Assembly: GCF_025630775.1 (NCBI RefSeq)
Contig: NZ_JAOSZE010000017.1
Span: 62,001-126,000 of the forward strand
Origin: Actinoplanes sp. KI2
GTDB taxonomy: Bacteria > Actinomycetota > Actinomycetes > Mycobacteriales > Micromonosporaceae
Direction: 5' to 3'
DNA: 64,000 bases
This document shows positions 47,760 through 57,186 of this stretch, one piece after another; within the stretch, counting starts at the first letter, position 1, and each line of letters starts with the position of its first letter. The notes beneath the pieces are model-generated. The model was not told the DNA's origin. It ran no database searches and saw only the letters and a list, made by a program, of their open reading frames with translations. A program made the position numbers and the translations under genes.

Positions 47760-48407
47760 TCATGGGCGGTATTGCACCTCGGTGACGCCCACCCACGCCT
47801 CCCAGCGCTGCACGCTGACCTCGAGCCACGGGCCGGTGGTGTTCGCCCTGCCGCGGTAGCTGCCGTCGTCCGCGTTCTCCGTCAGGCCGCAGTCGTGCAG
47901 CGTCTGGCCGAGACCGCGGACCGCGCCCTGCGCCTCGCCGGGGCTCCCGTACTGCGAGACGCGGTACCGGGCCCGGGCGTCGTCCTTGCCGGTGAAGCTG
48001 CTGGTGAACTGCTGCTGCGGCGCGGCGATACCGCCGGGCCAGCCGTCGCACGCGCCGTTCAGACCGGCCTGTGGCAGGGGAGGGGGGAAGCCGTCGTTGT
48101 GGTAGTCGACCTGCCAGTGCAGCTCCGAGTTCTTCGGCAGGTCCGACGGCTTCAGGTTTTTCACCACACCGTTGCGTTCGAACGGGTTCACGCCGTCCGC
48201 GGCGTCGGCCGTCGCCACGGCGGTGCCGTGCGTGCCGGGCGCGACCTGGGTCCACGTGCCGACACCCACCGCCGTCACGGCGACCAGCGCCGCCGTGGCC
48301 AGCCCGACCCCCTGCCGGGCCCGGCGGCGTTCGCCGCGGGCGCGTACGGTCTGGGCCGGCGCGAGCCGCACCGGGACACCGTCCAGAAGTTCCTCGACGT
48401 CAACCAT
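47760..48407 (-). CDS. Membrane protein paired with SigE-type sigma factor
   Basis: 215 residues. Short cytoplasmic N-terminus (MVDVEELLDGVPVRLAP), one membrane helix (LATAALVAVTAVGVGTWTQ) and an outer domain of about 150 residues with two Cys (NGACDGWPGG, LHDCGLTEN) that could form a disulfide. ATG 48407 overlaps the sigma stop by 8 nt, the same geometry as the pair at 5476-5483. An anti-sigma or accessory role is likely from context only. Confidence 0.7.
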   Translation of the reverse strand: MVDVEELLDGVPVRLAPAQTVRARGERRRARQGVGLATAALVAVTAVGVGTWTQVAPGTHGTAVATADAADGVNPFERNGVVKNLKPSDLPKNSELHWQVDYHNDGFPPPLPQAGLNGACDGWPGGIAAPQQQFTSSFTGKDDARARYRVSQYGSPGEAQGAVRGLGQTLHDCGLTENADDGSYRGRANTTGPWLEVSVQRWEAWVGVTEVQYRP

Positions 48408-48909
48408 TCGCGACAACCCCCTCGTCGTACCTGTCCATAGTCGTGAGCTGCTCGCCGAGCAGCTTGCGGGCCCTGCTGAGCCTGGTTCGCACCGCGCCGC
48501 TCGACGAGTCCGTCTCCCGGGCGACCTCCTCGACCGGCAGGTCGAGCAGGTGGTGCAGCACCACCGCCCGCCGCTGGTCGGGGCTCAGCTTCCGGAGCGC
48601 CGCGATCAGGGCGACCCGGTTCTCGGACAGCCCCGGCAGGTCCGGTGCGGGACCGTGCCGCAGCTGGGCGCGCAGCCGGTTGCGGGTACGCCGCCAGGTG
48701 CTGATCGCCAGGCGGGACGCGACGGTGCGCACCCAAGGCAGCGGGTCGCCCTGCTGGGTCAGTCGGCCCCATCTCTGCCACGCCCGGGCGTATGCCTCCT
48801 GCACCGCGTCCTCGGCCTCGGCCAGGTCCCCGGTCATCGCGTAGACCGTGGCGACCACCCGTTTTGCGGTGGCGGCGTAGAAGGCGTCGAATTCTGCTTC
48901 GACCGACAT
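48400..48909 (-). CDS. SigE-family ECF sigma factor
   Basis: 169 residues. Region 2 (FDAFYAATAKRVVATVYAMT, AEDAVQEAYARAWQRW, WVRTVASRLAISTWRR) and region 4 (LSPDQRRAVVLHHLLDLPVE, SSGAVRTRLSRARKLLGEQL) match the short SigE-type actinobacterial sigma factors. ATG 48909 is chosen because the frame before it is not sigma-like. Translationally coupled to the membrane partner. Confidence 0.88.
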   Translation of the reverse strand: MSVEAEFDAFYAATAKRVVATVYAMTGDLAEAEDAVQEAYARAWQRWGRLTQQGDPLPWVRTVASRLAISTWRRTRNRLRAQLRHGPAPDLPGLSENRVALIAALRKLSPDQRRAVVLHHLLDLPVEEVARETDSSSGAVRTRLSRARKLLGEQLTTMDRYDEGVVANG

Positions 48910-48977
48910 CCTGGCTCGGCTCCTGTTCCGTACTGCTTCTTGCTCCTGCCCTATGCACGCCTCGGCGTGCGGCAGTG

Positions 48978-49514
48978 TTACAGCCGAATTTGGGCGGTCA
49001 GTTCGAGGACGGCGCGGATCGTGTCCGCGTTGCGGGCCGTGGCGGTGACGCCGAGACGACGCTCGACCACGTGGTTGCCGAGCTTCGCCCGGTGAAACCC
49101 GGTGGCATACCGCATCCAGGCGTTCCGTCCGGCAAAGGCGATCTCGTCGCCCGACCAGTCGGCGGCCGTCATCGCGCCGGCCGCACCGCGGTCGTGCTCG
49201 TCGTCCCACATCGAGAGGTGCACCCGGCGCGGGTCCTCGCCCGGCCAGGGGCACGCCTCCAGCAGGTCGGCGAGTTCGGCGGCGGTGCGCACGACGACCG
49301 GGATGTCCAGCCCGGTGTCGTCGTCGATCAGTTCTCGGATCACTGACGCGAGCTCCGGCGTGGGCGCGGCGACCACGAGGTTGCCGGATTGCAGGTGGTG
49401 ACGGACCGGCGCGCCGGTGGCCTCCGCGAGTCGTTCGGCGAGCGCACGCTGCGGGACCTTGTTGCGTGGTCCGAGGTTGACGCCGCGCAGGAACGCCACC
49501 GCCGCCTGGGTCAC
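48978..49514 (-). CDS. DUF1697-domain protein
   Basis: 178 residues starting with the family signature AVAFLRGVNLGPRNKVPQ and LQSGNLVVAAP, ending with ARNADTIRAVLELT. Widespread but of unknown function. The GTG start has TAGGGT 6 nt upstream; that hexamer overlaps the stop codon of the aldolase gene, so the gene has its own leaderless-type promoter. Confidence 0.88.
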   Translation of the reverse strand: MTQAAVAFLRGVNLGPRNKVPQRALAERLAEATGAPVRHHLQSGNLVVAAPTPELASVIRELIDDDTGLDIPVVVRTAAELADLLEACPWPGEDPRRVHLSMWDDEHDRGAAGAMTAADWSGDEIAFAGRNAWMRYATGFHRAKLGNHVVERRLGVTATARNADTIRAVLELTAQIRL

Positions 49515-49523
49515 CGCACCACC

Positions 49524-50405
49524 CTAGGTGAGCGAGGCCTGGTAGATCGCCTCGACGGCGGAGTCCAGGGCGTGGTTGAACTGGTCGTCGGTCTGGTCGT
49601 GGCGCAGGTCCTGGACCAGGGCTCGGGAGAAGCTCGCGATCAGCCCACGGTTGCGGGTCAGCAGGTCGTCCGCCTCCGACCGGCCGTAGCCGCCGGAGAG
49701 GGCCACCACGCGCAGCACCCGGGGGTGCCCGATCAGGTCGGCGTAGAAGTCGTCGACCGACGGGAGGGAGAGCTTCAGCATCACCTGGCGGCCGGCCGGC
49801 AGGTTCGCGAGCCGGTCCAGGATGCCCTGTTTGAGGAGTATGTCGGACTCGAGCTTCGTGGAGCTGTGGATGTCCACCTCCGGTTCGAGGATCGGCACCA
49901 GGCCGGCGTCGAGGATCCGGTCGGCGTACGTGAACTGCTGGTCGACGACGGCGTTGATGCCGGCGCGCGACGCCGAGGCGACGAACGAGCGCATCTTCGT
50001 CCCGAAGACCCGCCGGGAGACGGCCCGCTCGAGCAGACCGTCGAGCCTGGTGAACGGCTTCATCAGGCGTACACCGTCCGCCTCATCGGCCAGGCCCTCG
50101 TCGACCTTAACGAAGGGCACGACGTTCTTTCGCTCCCACAGGTACCGCGGCGACGGGACGCCGGAGATGGCGCGGTCCATCGTCTGCTCGAACAGGATCG
50201 CGCCGAGGACGCGCGTGCCGTCGAACGAGGGCGAGGTGATGATCCGGGCACGGAACTCATGCATCAGATCGAACATCTCGCCCTCGTCGGCGAACGAGTC
50301 CACGCCGTACCGGGCGAGGGCCTGGGGTGTGCTTCCGCCGCTCTGGTCCAGGGCGGCGAAGAAGCCGGTGCCGTGCGCGATCCTCGACCGCTGCTGCTGA
50401 TCCAT
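49524..50405 (-). CDS. Fructose-bisphosphate aldolase, class I
   Basis: 293 residues. FFAALDQSGGSTPQALARYG and the Schiff-base region PILEPEVDIHSS, with lysines in VPFVKVDEGLADEADGVRLM and QVMLKLSLPS, match bacterial class I (FbaB-like, short form) aldolases. Cleaves fructose 1,6-bisphosphate in glycolysis. Most actinobacteria rely on a class II enzyme, so this may be a second aldolase. Confidence 0.88.
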   Translation of the reverse strand: MDQQQRSRIAHGTGFFAALDQSGGSTPQALARYGVDSFADEGEMFDLMHEFRARIITSPSFDGTRVLGAILFEQTMDRAISGVPSPRYLWERKNVVPFVKVDEGLADEADGVRLMKPFTRLDGLLERAVSRRVFGTKMRSFVASASRAGINAVVDQQFTYADRILDAGLVPILEPEVDIHSSTKLESDILLKQGILDRLANLPAGRQVMLKLSLPSVDDFYADLIGHPRVLRVVALSGGYGRSEADDLLTRNRGLIASFSRALVQDLRHDQTDDQFNHALDSAVEAIYQASLT

Positions 50406-50433
50406 GCCCGCACCCCGCAGGAGAAGGAACCGG

Positions 50434-51471
50434 TCAGTGCCAGGACAGCCGCGCCACCCGGCCTTGTTCGCCGGAGGCCCAGCAGGAACCGTCCCCGGCG
50501 CACAGCACGGCGTCGAAACTGCCCGTGTCGAAGCTCTTCCAGGTCCGGCCGCCGTCGACGCTCAGGTCGCTCCCGGTCGGCCCGACGGCCAGCGCCACCG
50601 GCCCGCGGCCGACCCAGGCCGCACCCGAGCGGTACTCCCCAGGAACCGTCCGGGCCACCGTCCAGGTGTGCCCGTGCAGATAGGCCGCCCCGGACGGCGC
50701 CGAGCCGGGCATCGTGTAGTCACCGCCCACGGCCAGGCCGTGCGCCGGGTCCCGGTACGCCAGGCTGTAGATCCCCGCGCTGGCACCGGACGGGATCGGT
50801 GTGGACGTCACCGACCAGCGATAGCCGCCGTCGGACGAGGAGAACACCCGGGACGACGACCCGCCGCCGGATCCGAAGAACGCCTTCCCGCCCGCGGACA
50901 CCAGGCACGTACCGCTGGCCGCGAACGCGAATTCGCCGTCGAGTGCGGCCGGCATTCCCGCGGTCGGCCGGACCGCCCAGGAGCGGCCGCCGTCGCCGGT
51001 GGCGAGGATGCGGAACGTGCCGTCGACCGGGTCGGAGAGCGCCAGCCCGTGCCGCCGGTCGAGGAAGGTCATGCAGTCGTAGAACGCGTTCGCGTCCTGG
51101 TTGACGAACGCCGTCGTCCAGCTGCGACCGCCGTCCGACGTCGCGTAGATCCGGGAGTCGGTGCCGTTGCCGATGGTGAGGGCCACCGCGGTGCGGGCGT
51201 CGAACGCCTCGATGTCGCGAAACTGCAACGCCGCGGCGTCGGCCGGCCCGACCGAGTCCCAGTTCCGGCCGCCGTCGACGGTCCGCAGGATCGTCCCCTC
51301 GGCGCCGGCGACCCAGGCGACCTGGCCGCTGACCGGGGCGAGCCCGCGGAACCGGACGGTCACGCCGGTGTCGGTGAGCTGCCAGTGCGGCCCGTGTCCG
51401 GTGAAGCCGGCGGTGGCGGCGAGCACGGCCACCCCGGCGATCGCGATCGACAACTTTCGGTGCGACGTCAT
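50434..51471 (-). CDS. Secreted YCF48/BNR-type beta-propeller protein
   Basis: 345 residues. Signal sequence (LSIAIAGVAVLAATAGF) and about six repeats with the Asp-box-like pattern TxDGGRxW: RTVDGGRNWDS, ATSDGGRSWTT, ATGDGGRSWAV, SSSDGGYRWSV, LSVDGGRTWKS. The fold is a beta-propeller as in photosystem II stability factor HCF136 and sialidase-like proteins. No catalytic residues seen; a binding or scaffold role outside the cell is likely. Confidence 0.8.
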   Translation of the reverse strand: MTSHRKLSIAIAGVAVLAATAGFTGHGPHWQLTDTGVTVRFRGLAPVSGQVAWVAGAEGTILRTVDGGRNWDSVGPADAAALQFRDIEAFDARTAVALTIGNGTDSRIYATSDGGRSWTTAFVNQDANAFYDCMTFLDRRHGLALSDPVDGTFRILATGDGGRSWAVRPTAGMPAALDGEFAFAASGTCLVSAGGKAFFGSGGGSSSRVFSSSDGGYRWSVTSTPIPSGASAGIYSLAYRDPAHGLAVGGDYTMPGSAPSGAAYLHGHTWTVARTVPGEYRSGAAWVGRGPVALAVGPTGSDLSVDGGRTWKSFDTGSFDAVLCAGDGSCWASGEQGRVARLSWH

Positions 51472-51480
51472 TCCCGGAAA

Positions 51481-53250
51481 CTACGCCTGTCGATCGAGCA
51501 GGGCACGCAGTCGTACGGTGTCGGCGGCGGTCCAGCCCGGCGGCGAGGCGATCGCGGCCCAGCCGTCGACCGTCCCGGACTTGTAGGTGTGCCCGTGCCC
51601 GACCGGCGCCTTGTTCGCGAAGATCAGGTCGACCGTGGTCTGCCAGAACGTGATCCCGGGGTACCAGTGCATCGCCGGGGTGACATCCGGCCCGCGCCGG
51701 CCGCGCAGCCAGTCCGGCCGGTGCCAGAGCAGGCTCACGCCGGCCCAGACCACCGGGTCGGACGAGTTCTGCATGTAGACCACCTTGGGTGGCGGGCCGG
51801 TCAGCTCGCGCAGCTCCGATGCCCGGCTCGCGAACTCGATCGGCAGCGCCGGGTAGGACGGGTCCCAGACCGGGCTGCCGGGCGCGCGGTCCTCGGTGAG
51901 CTGCTCGTGGATCGGGTTCGCGAAGGTCGGGCCCTCCAGCAGGATGCCGTCGGCGCCGGCCACCATCTTCTCGGCCGAGCCGAAGGTCTTCTCCGTCCCG
52001 TACGTGCCGAGGCTCTCTCCGAAGATCAGCAGCTTGGGCCGCCGGTCCGGCGGCATCGCCGCCCAGCGGTCGTGCACCGCGGTGATCAGCGCCGACGCGG
52101 CCTCGACGACCTGGGAGCGGCCGAACAGGAAGGAGAGCGCGCTGGGCAGGTACGAGTACTGCATCGACACCAGCGCGGTGTTCCCGCCGTACATGTACTC
52201 CAGCGAGGTGGTCACGTCGTTGTCCACCCAGCCGGTGCCGGTGGGGGTGAAGACCGCGACCACCGCCCGGCCGAACGCGCCGGTCCGGTCCATCTCGCGG
52301 ACCAGCAGCTCGGCCCGCTGCCGCACGTCGCCGTTCGACTCGAGCCCGGCGTACAACCGGATCGGCTCGGTCGACGGCTCGCCGGTGAACGCGGTGATCT
52401 GCTGCGGGCTCGGCGCCTTGGTGACGAAGTTGCGGCCCTGCCGGCCGAGCGACTCCCAGCTCACCAGCGAGCCCGGCCCGCCGGAGCGCAACGCGGACAT
52501 CGGCCGCACCACCCCGCGCCCGGTCCCGCTGTCGGTGATGGCGGCGGACCGGTCGGCGGTGGTGTACAGGTTGTCGACCAGGATGCCGTCGAACGCGCCG
52601 TAGCTGAGCAGGGTGATCACCAGGAAGCCCGCGCAGTACGCGGCCGACTCGGGGACCACCCGGGTCAGCAGGCGGGCGATGCCGTGCGCGCCGAGCCGCA
52701 GCAGCCGGGCGGTGAGCAGCAGCAGGCCGAAGGTGAGCAGGCTGACCCCGACGGTGCGCAGCGCGTCGTACTCCTGCTGCGGTTCCATTCCCAGGCGTAC
52801 GCGCAGATCCCGCTGCCATCGGGTGCCCAGCCAGAGGAACACCACGATCAGGATCGGGACCAGCAGGAACAGCAGGCCCCAGGCGATCCGCTCGATGCGC
52901 CGGCGGGTCCAGCCACCCTCGGCCCGGCCGGCGGCGGCGGGCCGCCACCACACCCGCACCGTCGCACCGATCGCGGTGCCGGCCGCGTACCCCATCGCGG
53001 CGGTCAGCCCGGCGACCACGCCCTGCAGGAGCCAGGGCCGGGGGAGCAGCGAGGGGGTGAAGGAGAGGCAGTAGAAGACGGCCGACAGACCGAAGCCGGT
53101 CACGCTGAGGCCGCGGCGCATCACCCGGGGGCGTGGCGGCGGGGCGCTGGTGACCGGGTCGTCGTTCTCGCGACTGCGCCGCGGTGCAGGAAGCCAACTG
53201 CGCCGCGGCGCGTGCGTCTCCGGTAGCGCCGTCACCACCAGCCTGCGCAT
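51481..53250 (-). CDS. Alpha/beta-hydrolase family membrane protein
   Basis: 589 residues. N-terminal half with about five membrane helices (GFGLSAVFYCLSFTPSLLP, then LLFLLVPILIVVFLWLG) and a C-terminal catalytic domain with nucleophile motif LLIFGESLGTYG. This matches the paired Abhydrolase_9 N-terminal and catalytic families of actinobacteria. Probably a cell-envelope esterase. ATG 53250 has GGGGGAG 6 nt upstream; a longer frame is not supported. Confidence 0.82.
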   Translation of the reverse strand: MRRLVVTALPETHAPRRSWLPAPRRSRENDDPVTSAPPPRPRVMRRGLSVTGFGLSAVFYCLSFTPSLLPRPWLLQGVVAGLTAAMGYAAGTAIGATVRVWWRPAAAGRAEGGWTRRRIERIAWGLLFLLVPILIVVFLWLGTRWQRDLRVRLGMEPQQEYDALRTVGVSLLTFGLLLLTARLLRLGAHGIARLLTRVVPESAAYCAGFLVITLLSYGAFDGILVDNLYTTADRSAAITDSGTGRGVVRPMSALRSGGPGSLVSWESLGRQGRNFVTKAPSPQQITAFTGEPSTEPIRLYAGLESNGDVRQRAELLVREMDRTGAFGRAVVAVFTPTGTGWVDNDVTTSLEYMYGGNTALVSMQYSYLPSALSFLFGRSQVVEAASALITAVHDRWAAMPPDRRPKLLIFGESLGTYGTEKTFGSAEKMVAGADGILLEGPTFANPIHEQLTEDRAPGSPVWDPSYPALPIEFASRASELRELTGPPPKVVYMQNSSDPVVWAGVSLLWHRPDWLRGRRGPDVTPAMHWYPGITFWQTTVDLIFANKAPVGHGHTYKSGTVDGWAAIASPPGWTAADTVRLRALLDRQA

Positions 53251-53509
53251 AGGCGCTCCCCCAAGCCGCTCGTCGGTGCCGCCCGGCCCATCCGGATCGA
53301 AGAATCGTCCGATCCCGGTGACGCCGCAACCGCGTTCCGGCGTCACTCCTCCATCTTGTGCCACATGCGCTCGCGCCGCACGGCCATAAATCGCCCATAG
53401 CGGGACATCTGCGGGCTTGACCGGGGAAGACGGGGGATCTCCCCTAGGGACGGCATTTTCATTCAGTCGCCCGCCGCGGTGCCGATGTCAACCGGAGGAA
53501 GGGGGAGCC

Positions 53510-55336
53510 ATGCGGCTGCGCAACTGGATTGCCGTGGTGGTCAGCGTGCTATTGCTGGCCGCCGCAGGCACCATCGGCATTCTCGTGAACCGTTCGGCGC
53601 TTCGCACCGCCGACGCGGTTCACCGAGCCGACACGCAGACGCTCGCCGTCAACAACGGCAGCCTCATCGGCAAGCTCCAGCTGATGTCCGCGGCCGAGCT
53701 GCTGGACTTCACCAAGAGCCATGTGCTGCAGCTCAGCAAGAACAGCGCACCGGACCGCCTGGTGCTCAACACGCTCGTGGCCAAGAGCACGACCTTCGGG
53801 TACGGGGCCCTGCTCACCGACCTCGCCGGCAACGTGCTCACCAGCAGCCGCTCCACCGGGCTCCCGTCGAGCACCGACGCCGGCTGGGCGCCGATGCGCG
53901 CCGCGCTCAAGGCCAAGCAGGCCGGCTTCTCCGGGGTGATGCGGGTGGACGGCGTCGACCGCTCGACCGGCAAACGTCGCGACGTCTTCCTGCAGGCGGT
54001 GGCCGTGCCGGTCGTCGTGGGCGGCGCCCCGGCCGGCGTGCTGATCGGCCTGGACGAGGTGGCCAGCACCACGCTGCAGAAATACCTGGCGACGCTGAAG
54101 GACAAGACCCACACGGCCAGCGTGGTGGACGCGAACGGCGTGATCGGTGCCGCCGACGACGCCAAGAACGTCGGCCGGAAGATCGACCCGGAGATTCGCG
54201 CGGACATCGCTGCGACCTCTCGCACGGGCAACTTCGTCGAGTACAGCAACGGCAGTACCCAGATGATCGCGGTGGTGGTCGGCCAGCTGCCCGGCGGTTG
54301 GGCGTACGTGCGGGCGCAGAGCAAGTCGTCGTTCGACGGCGCGGTGCACTCGAAGAGCCAGACGCTGAACATGACGCTGCTGGCGATCATCCTGATCGGC
54401 ATCACCGCGATCTCGGCCCTCGGCTACCGTACGGCGCTCCAGCGCCGCCGCGGCGACGCCCGCTTCCAGGCCCTCTTCCAGCACGCCCCCGACCTGGTGA
54501 CCGTGCTCGACGGGCGCGGGAAGATCGCCTACTCGAGCCCGAGCTCGACCTCGGTCCTCGGTTTCGAGGCCGGCCGCCTGACCGGCACCACCGTCTTCGA
54601 CATCGTCCACCCCGACGACCGGCCGTACATGATGCACCATTTCTCGGCGCTGGTGACCCAGCGGGACGCCGTGGTGCGCCTGCAGTGCCGGGTCCGGCCG
54701 GCGCACGGGGAGTGGCGCTGGTTCGAGTTCACCGCGTCCAACCAGATGCACAACCCGGCGCTGAACGGCGTGGTGATCAACGCTCGGGACGTCTCCGAGA
54801 CCCGCGCCTTCCAGGAGCGGCTGGCTCACGAGGCGTCGCACGACGCGCTGACCGGCCTGCCCAACCGGCGCCGCATGCAGGACGCGCTGGACGCGTCGCT
54901 GCGCGAGGACGCGGTGGCCGTGCTCTTCGTCGACCTGGACGGCTTCAAGCCGGTCAACGACGCGCACGGCCACGAGGCCGGCGACGAGCTCCTGCGCCAG
55001 GTGGCCCAGCGGCTGTCCGAGTGTGTACGCGAGAACGACGTGCTGGCCCGGGTCGGCGGCGACGAGTTCGTGGTGCTCATGCCCGGCATCCACGACCCGT
55101 CCGACACCGACGCCATGGGCGACCGGATCCGGGCCGCGGTCGAGGCCGCGTTCCTGATCGACGGTCACGAGGTGACCATCGGCGCCAGCGTCGGCGTGCA
55201 CCTGGCCCCGCTCTCCTGCGACCCGGACGAGGCCCTGCGCGCGGCCGACCACGCCATGTACTCGATCAAGAAGGGCCGGGAGCCGCTCGCGCTGGCCGGT
55301 GCCCCGAAGCCCGGCAGGCACCGCGCCGAGCCCTGA
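53510..55336 (+). CDS. Membrane diguanylate cyclase (sensor-PAS-GGDEF)
   Basis: 608 residues. Two membrane helices (IAVVVSVLLLAAAGTIGILV near the start and TLLAIILIGITAISALGYRT near 320) flank an outer dCACHE-like sensor domain. A PAS domain follows (FQHAPDLVTVLDGRGKIAYS) and then a GGDEF domain with intact RVGGDEFVVLMP. Makes cyclic di-GMP. Start ATG 53510 has a GGAGGAAGGGGGAG site. Together with the 21317 gene, the window encodes at least two c-di-GMP enzymes. Confidence 0.9.
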   Translation: MRLRNWIAVVVSVLLLAAAGTIGILVNRSALRTADAVHRADTQTLAVNNGSLIGKLQLMSAAELLDFTKSHVLQLSKNSAPDRLVLNTLVAKSTTFGYGALLTDLAGNVLTSSRSTGLPSSTDAGWAPMRAALKAKQAGFSGVMRVDGVDRSTGKRRDVFLQAVAVPVVVGGAPAGVLIGLDEVASTTLQKYLATLKDKTHTASVVDANGVIGAADDAKNVGRKIDPEIRADIAATSRTGNFVEYSNGSTQMIAVVVGQLPGGWAYVRAQSKSSFDGAVHSKSQTLNMTLLAIILIGITAISALGYRTALQRRRGDARFQALFQHAPDLVTVLDGRGKIAYSSPSSTSVLGFEAGRLTGTTVFDIVHPDDRPYMMHHFSALVTQRDAVVRLQCRVRPAHGEWRWFEFTASNQMHNPALNGVVINARDVSETRAFQERLAHEASHDALTGLPNRRRMQDALDASLREDAVAVLFVDLDGFKPVNDAHGHEAGDELLRQVAQRLSECVRENDVLARVGGDEFVVLMPGIHDPSDTDAMGDRIRAAVEAAFLIDGHEVTIGASVGVHLAPLSCDPDEALRAADHAMYSIKKGREPLALAGAPKPGRHRAEP

Positions 55337-55386
55337 GACGGCACACTGGAGGTCACCAGTACCGACTCGCGAACGGCGGTGACCGC

Positions 55387-57111
55387 GTGTCCCGGCTCCT
55401 CTCCCGGCGTGACCTCGACTTTCTTCTCTACGAGTGGCTCGACGTCGAGGCGCTGACCGCGCGCGAGCGGTTCGCCGAGCACTCGCGGGAGACGTTCGAC
55501 GCGTTTCTCGATCTCTCCGCGCGGATCGCCGAGCGGGACTTCGCCCCGCACAACCGCCGCAACGACCTCGAGGAGCCGAGCTTCGACGGCGAGCGGGTGC
55601 ACATCATCCCCGAGGTGGCCGCGGCGCTGAAGGCGTTCAACGAGTCCGGGCTGCTCTCCGCCACGATGGACGAGGAGCTCGGCGGCATGCAGCTGCCGAT
55701 CGTGGTGGCGCGGGCCTGCTTCCTGTGGTTCCAGGCGGCGAACGTGGGCACCTCGTCGTACCCGATGCTGACCATGGCGAACGCCCACCTGCTCAGCACC
55801 CACGGGACGCCCGAACAGGTCGAGACGTACGTGAAGCCGATGCTCGCCGGCCGGTTCACCGGCACGATGTGCCTGTCCGAGCCGCAGGCCGGCTCGTCAC
55901 TGAGCGACGTGCTCACCCGGGCGACCCCGGCCGGCGACGGAACGTACCGGGTGACCGGCAGCAAGATGTGGATCTCCGGCGGCGACCACGAGCTGAGCGA
56001 GACCATCGTGCACCTGGTGCTGGCCCGGGTGGCCGGCGCACCGCCCGGGGTGAAGGGCCTGTCGCTGTTCATCGTGCCGAAGCATCTGGTCGGTCCGGAC
56101 GGCACGGTCGGCGTGCGCAACGGCGTGGCCCTGGCCGGGCTCAACCACAAGATGGGCTACCGCGGTACCACCAACGCCGTGCTCTCCTTCGAGGACGCGA
56201 CCGGCTACCTGGTCGGCGAGGAGGGCAAGGGCCTCGCCTACATGTTCCTGATGATGAACGAGGCACGGATCGGGGTGGGCGCCGGCGCGGTGGCGCTGGG
56301 CTACACCGGCTACCTGCACGCCCTCGACTACGCCCGCGAGCGCGTGCAGGGCCGGCCGGTGGCGGCCAAGGACCCGGCGGCGCCACCGGTGCCGATCGTC
56401 GACCACCCGGACGTGCGTCGCATGTTGCTGGCTTCCAAGGCGTACGTGGAAGGCGGTCTTGCTCTGGTGCTCTTCGCGGCGAAGCTGCTGGACCAGCCGT
56501 CGGCGGAGAACGACCTGCTGCTCGACGTGCTCACGCCGATCGTGAAGGCCTGGCCGTCGCAGTGGTGCCGGCTCGCCGACGATCACGCCATCCAGATCCA
56601 CGGCGGGTACGGCTACACCCGCGAGTACCCGGTCGAGCAGTTCTACCGGGACAACCGGCTCAACTCGATCCATGAGGGTACCGACGGCATCCAGGCGCTC
56701 GACCTGCTCGGCCGTAAGGTCGTCATGCGCGACGGCGCGGGTCTCGCGCTCCTGCTGTCTCGCATCCGGGAAACGGCGGCCGCTGCACCGGTGGATCTCG
56801 GCGAGCCGGTGCTGGCCGCGGCCGACCGGCTGGCCCGCACCACCGCCAAGCTGTGGGCGGACGGCGACCCGACGGTCGCGCTGGCCAATGCCACGGCCTA
56901 TCTCGACGCCGCCGGACACCTGGTGATCGCCTGGATGTGGCTGTCGCAGCTGGCCGCCGTGGGGGACGAGTCGGGCGACTTCTACGAGGGCAAGCGGGTC
57001 GCCGCGCGGTACTTCATCACCCACGAGCTGCCTCGGACCGGGCCGCTCTTCGATCTGCTGGACTCCCGGGACACCCTGTTGGTCGATCTCCAGGACGCCT
57101 GGCTGGGCTAA
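55387..57111 (+). CDS. Acyl-CoA dehydrogenase with C-terminal extension
   Basis: 574 residues. FAD/substrate motifs MCLSEPQAGSSLSDV and KMWISGGDHELSE, the MGYRGTTNAVLSFED region, and the catalytic-base region QIHGGYGYTREYPVEQFYRD, then HEGTDGIQALDLLGRKV. The extra C-terminal about 120 residues match the long-form actinobacterial enzymes. Catalyses the first oxidation in beta-oxidation. GTG 55387 is the likely start; an ACTGG-N6-CCAGT repeat lies 30-45 nt upstream. Confidence 0.92.
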   Translation: MSRLLSRRDLDFLLYEWLDVEALTARERFAEHSRETFDAFLDLSARIAERDFAPHNRRNDLEEPSFDGERVHIIPEVAAALKAFNESGLLSATMDEELGGMQLPIVVARACFLWFQAANVGTSSYPMLTMANAHLLSTHGTPEQVETYVKPMLAGRFTGTMCLSEPQAGSSLSDVLTRATPAGDGTYRVTGSKMWISGGDHELSETIVHLVLARVAGAPPGVKGLSLFIVPKHLVGPDGTVGVRNGVALAGLNHKMGYRGTTNAVLSFEDATGYLVGEEGKGLAYMFLMMNEARIGVGAGAVALGYTGYLHALDYARERVQGRPVAAKDPAAPPVPIVDHPDVRRMLLASKAYVEGGLALVLFAAKLLDQPSAENDLLLDVLTPIVKAWPSQWCRLADDHAIQIHGGYGYTREYPVEQFYRDNRLNSIHEGTDGIQALDLLGRKVVMRDGAGLALLLSRIRETAAAAPVDLGEPVLAAADRLARTTAKLWADGDPTVALANATAYLDAAGHLVIAWMWLSQLAAVGDESGDFYEGKRVAARYFITHELPRTGPLFDLLDSRDTLLVDLQDAWLG

Positions 57112-57174
57112 GGTTCCGAGCCTGACGGCTCGGATCCGCTTTATGGTTGGGCTTTCACCCGGCGATGCACGGCC

Positions 57175-57180
57175 TAGGGT
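57175..57180 (+). promoter_or_regulatory. -10 hexamer TAGGGT, leaderless type
   Basis: Ends 6 nt before the ATG at 57187 of the LigD-polymerase gene. Confidence 0.55.
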
Positions 57181-57186
57181 TGGCCC

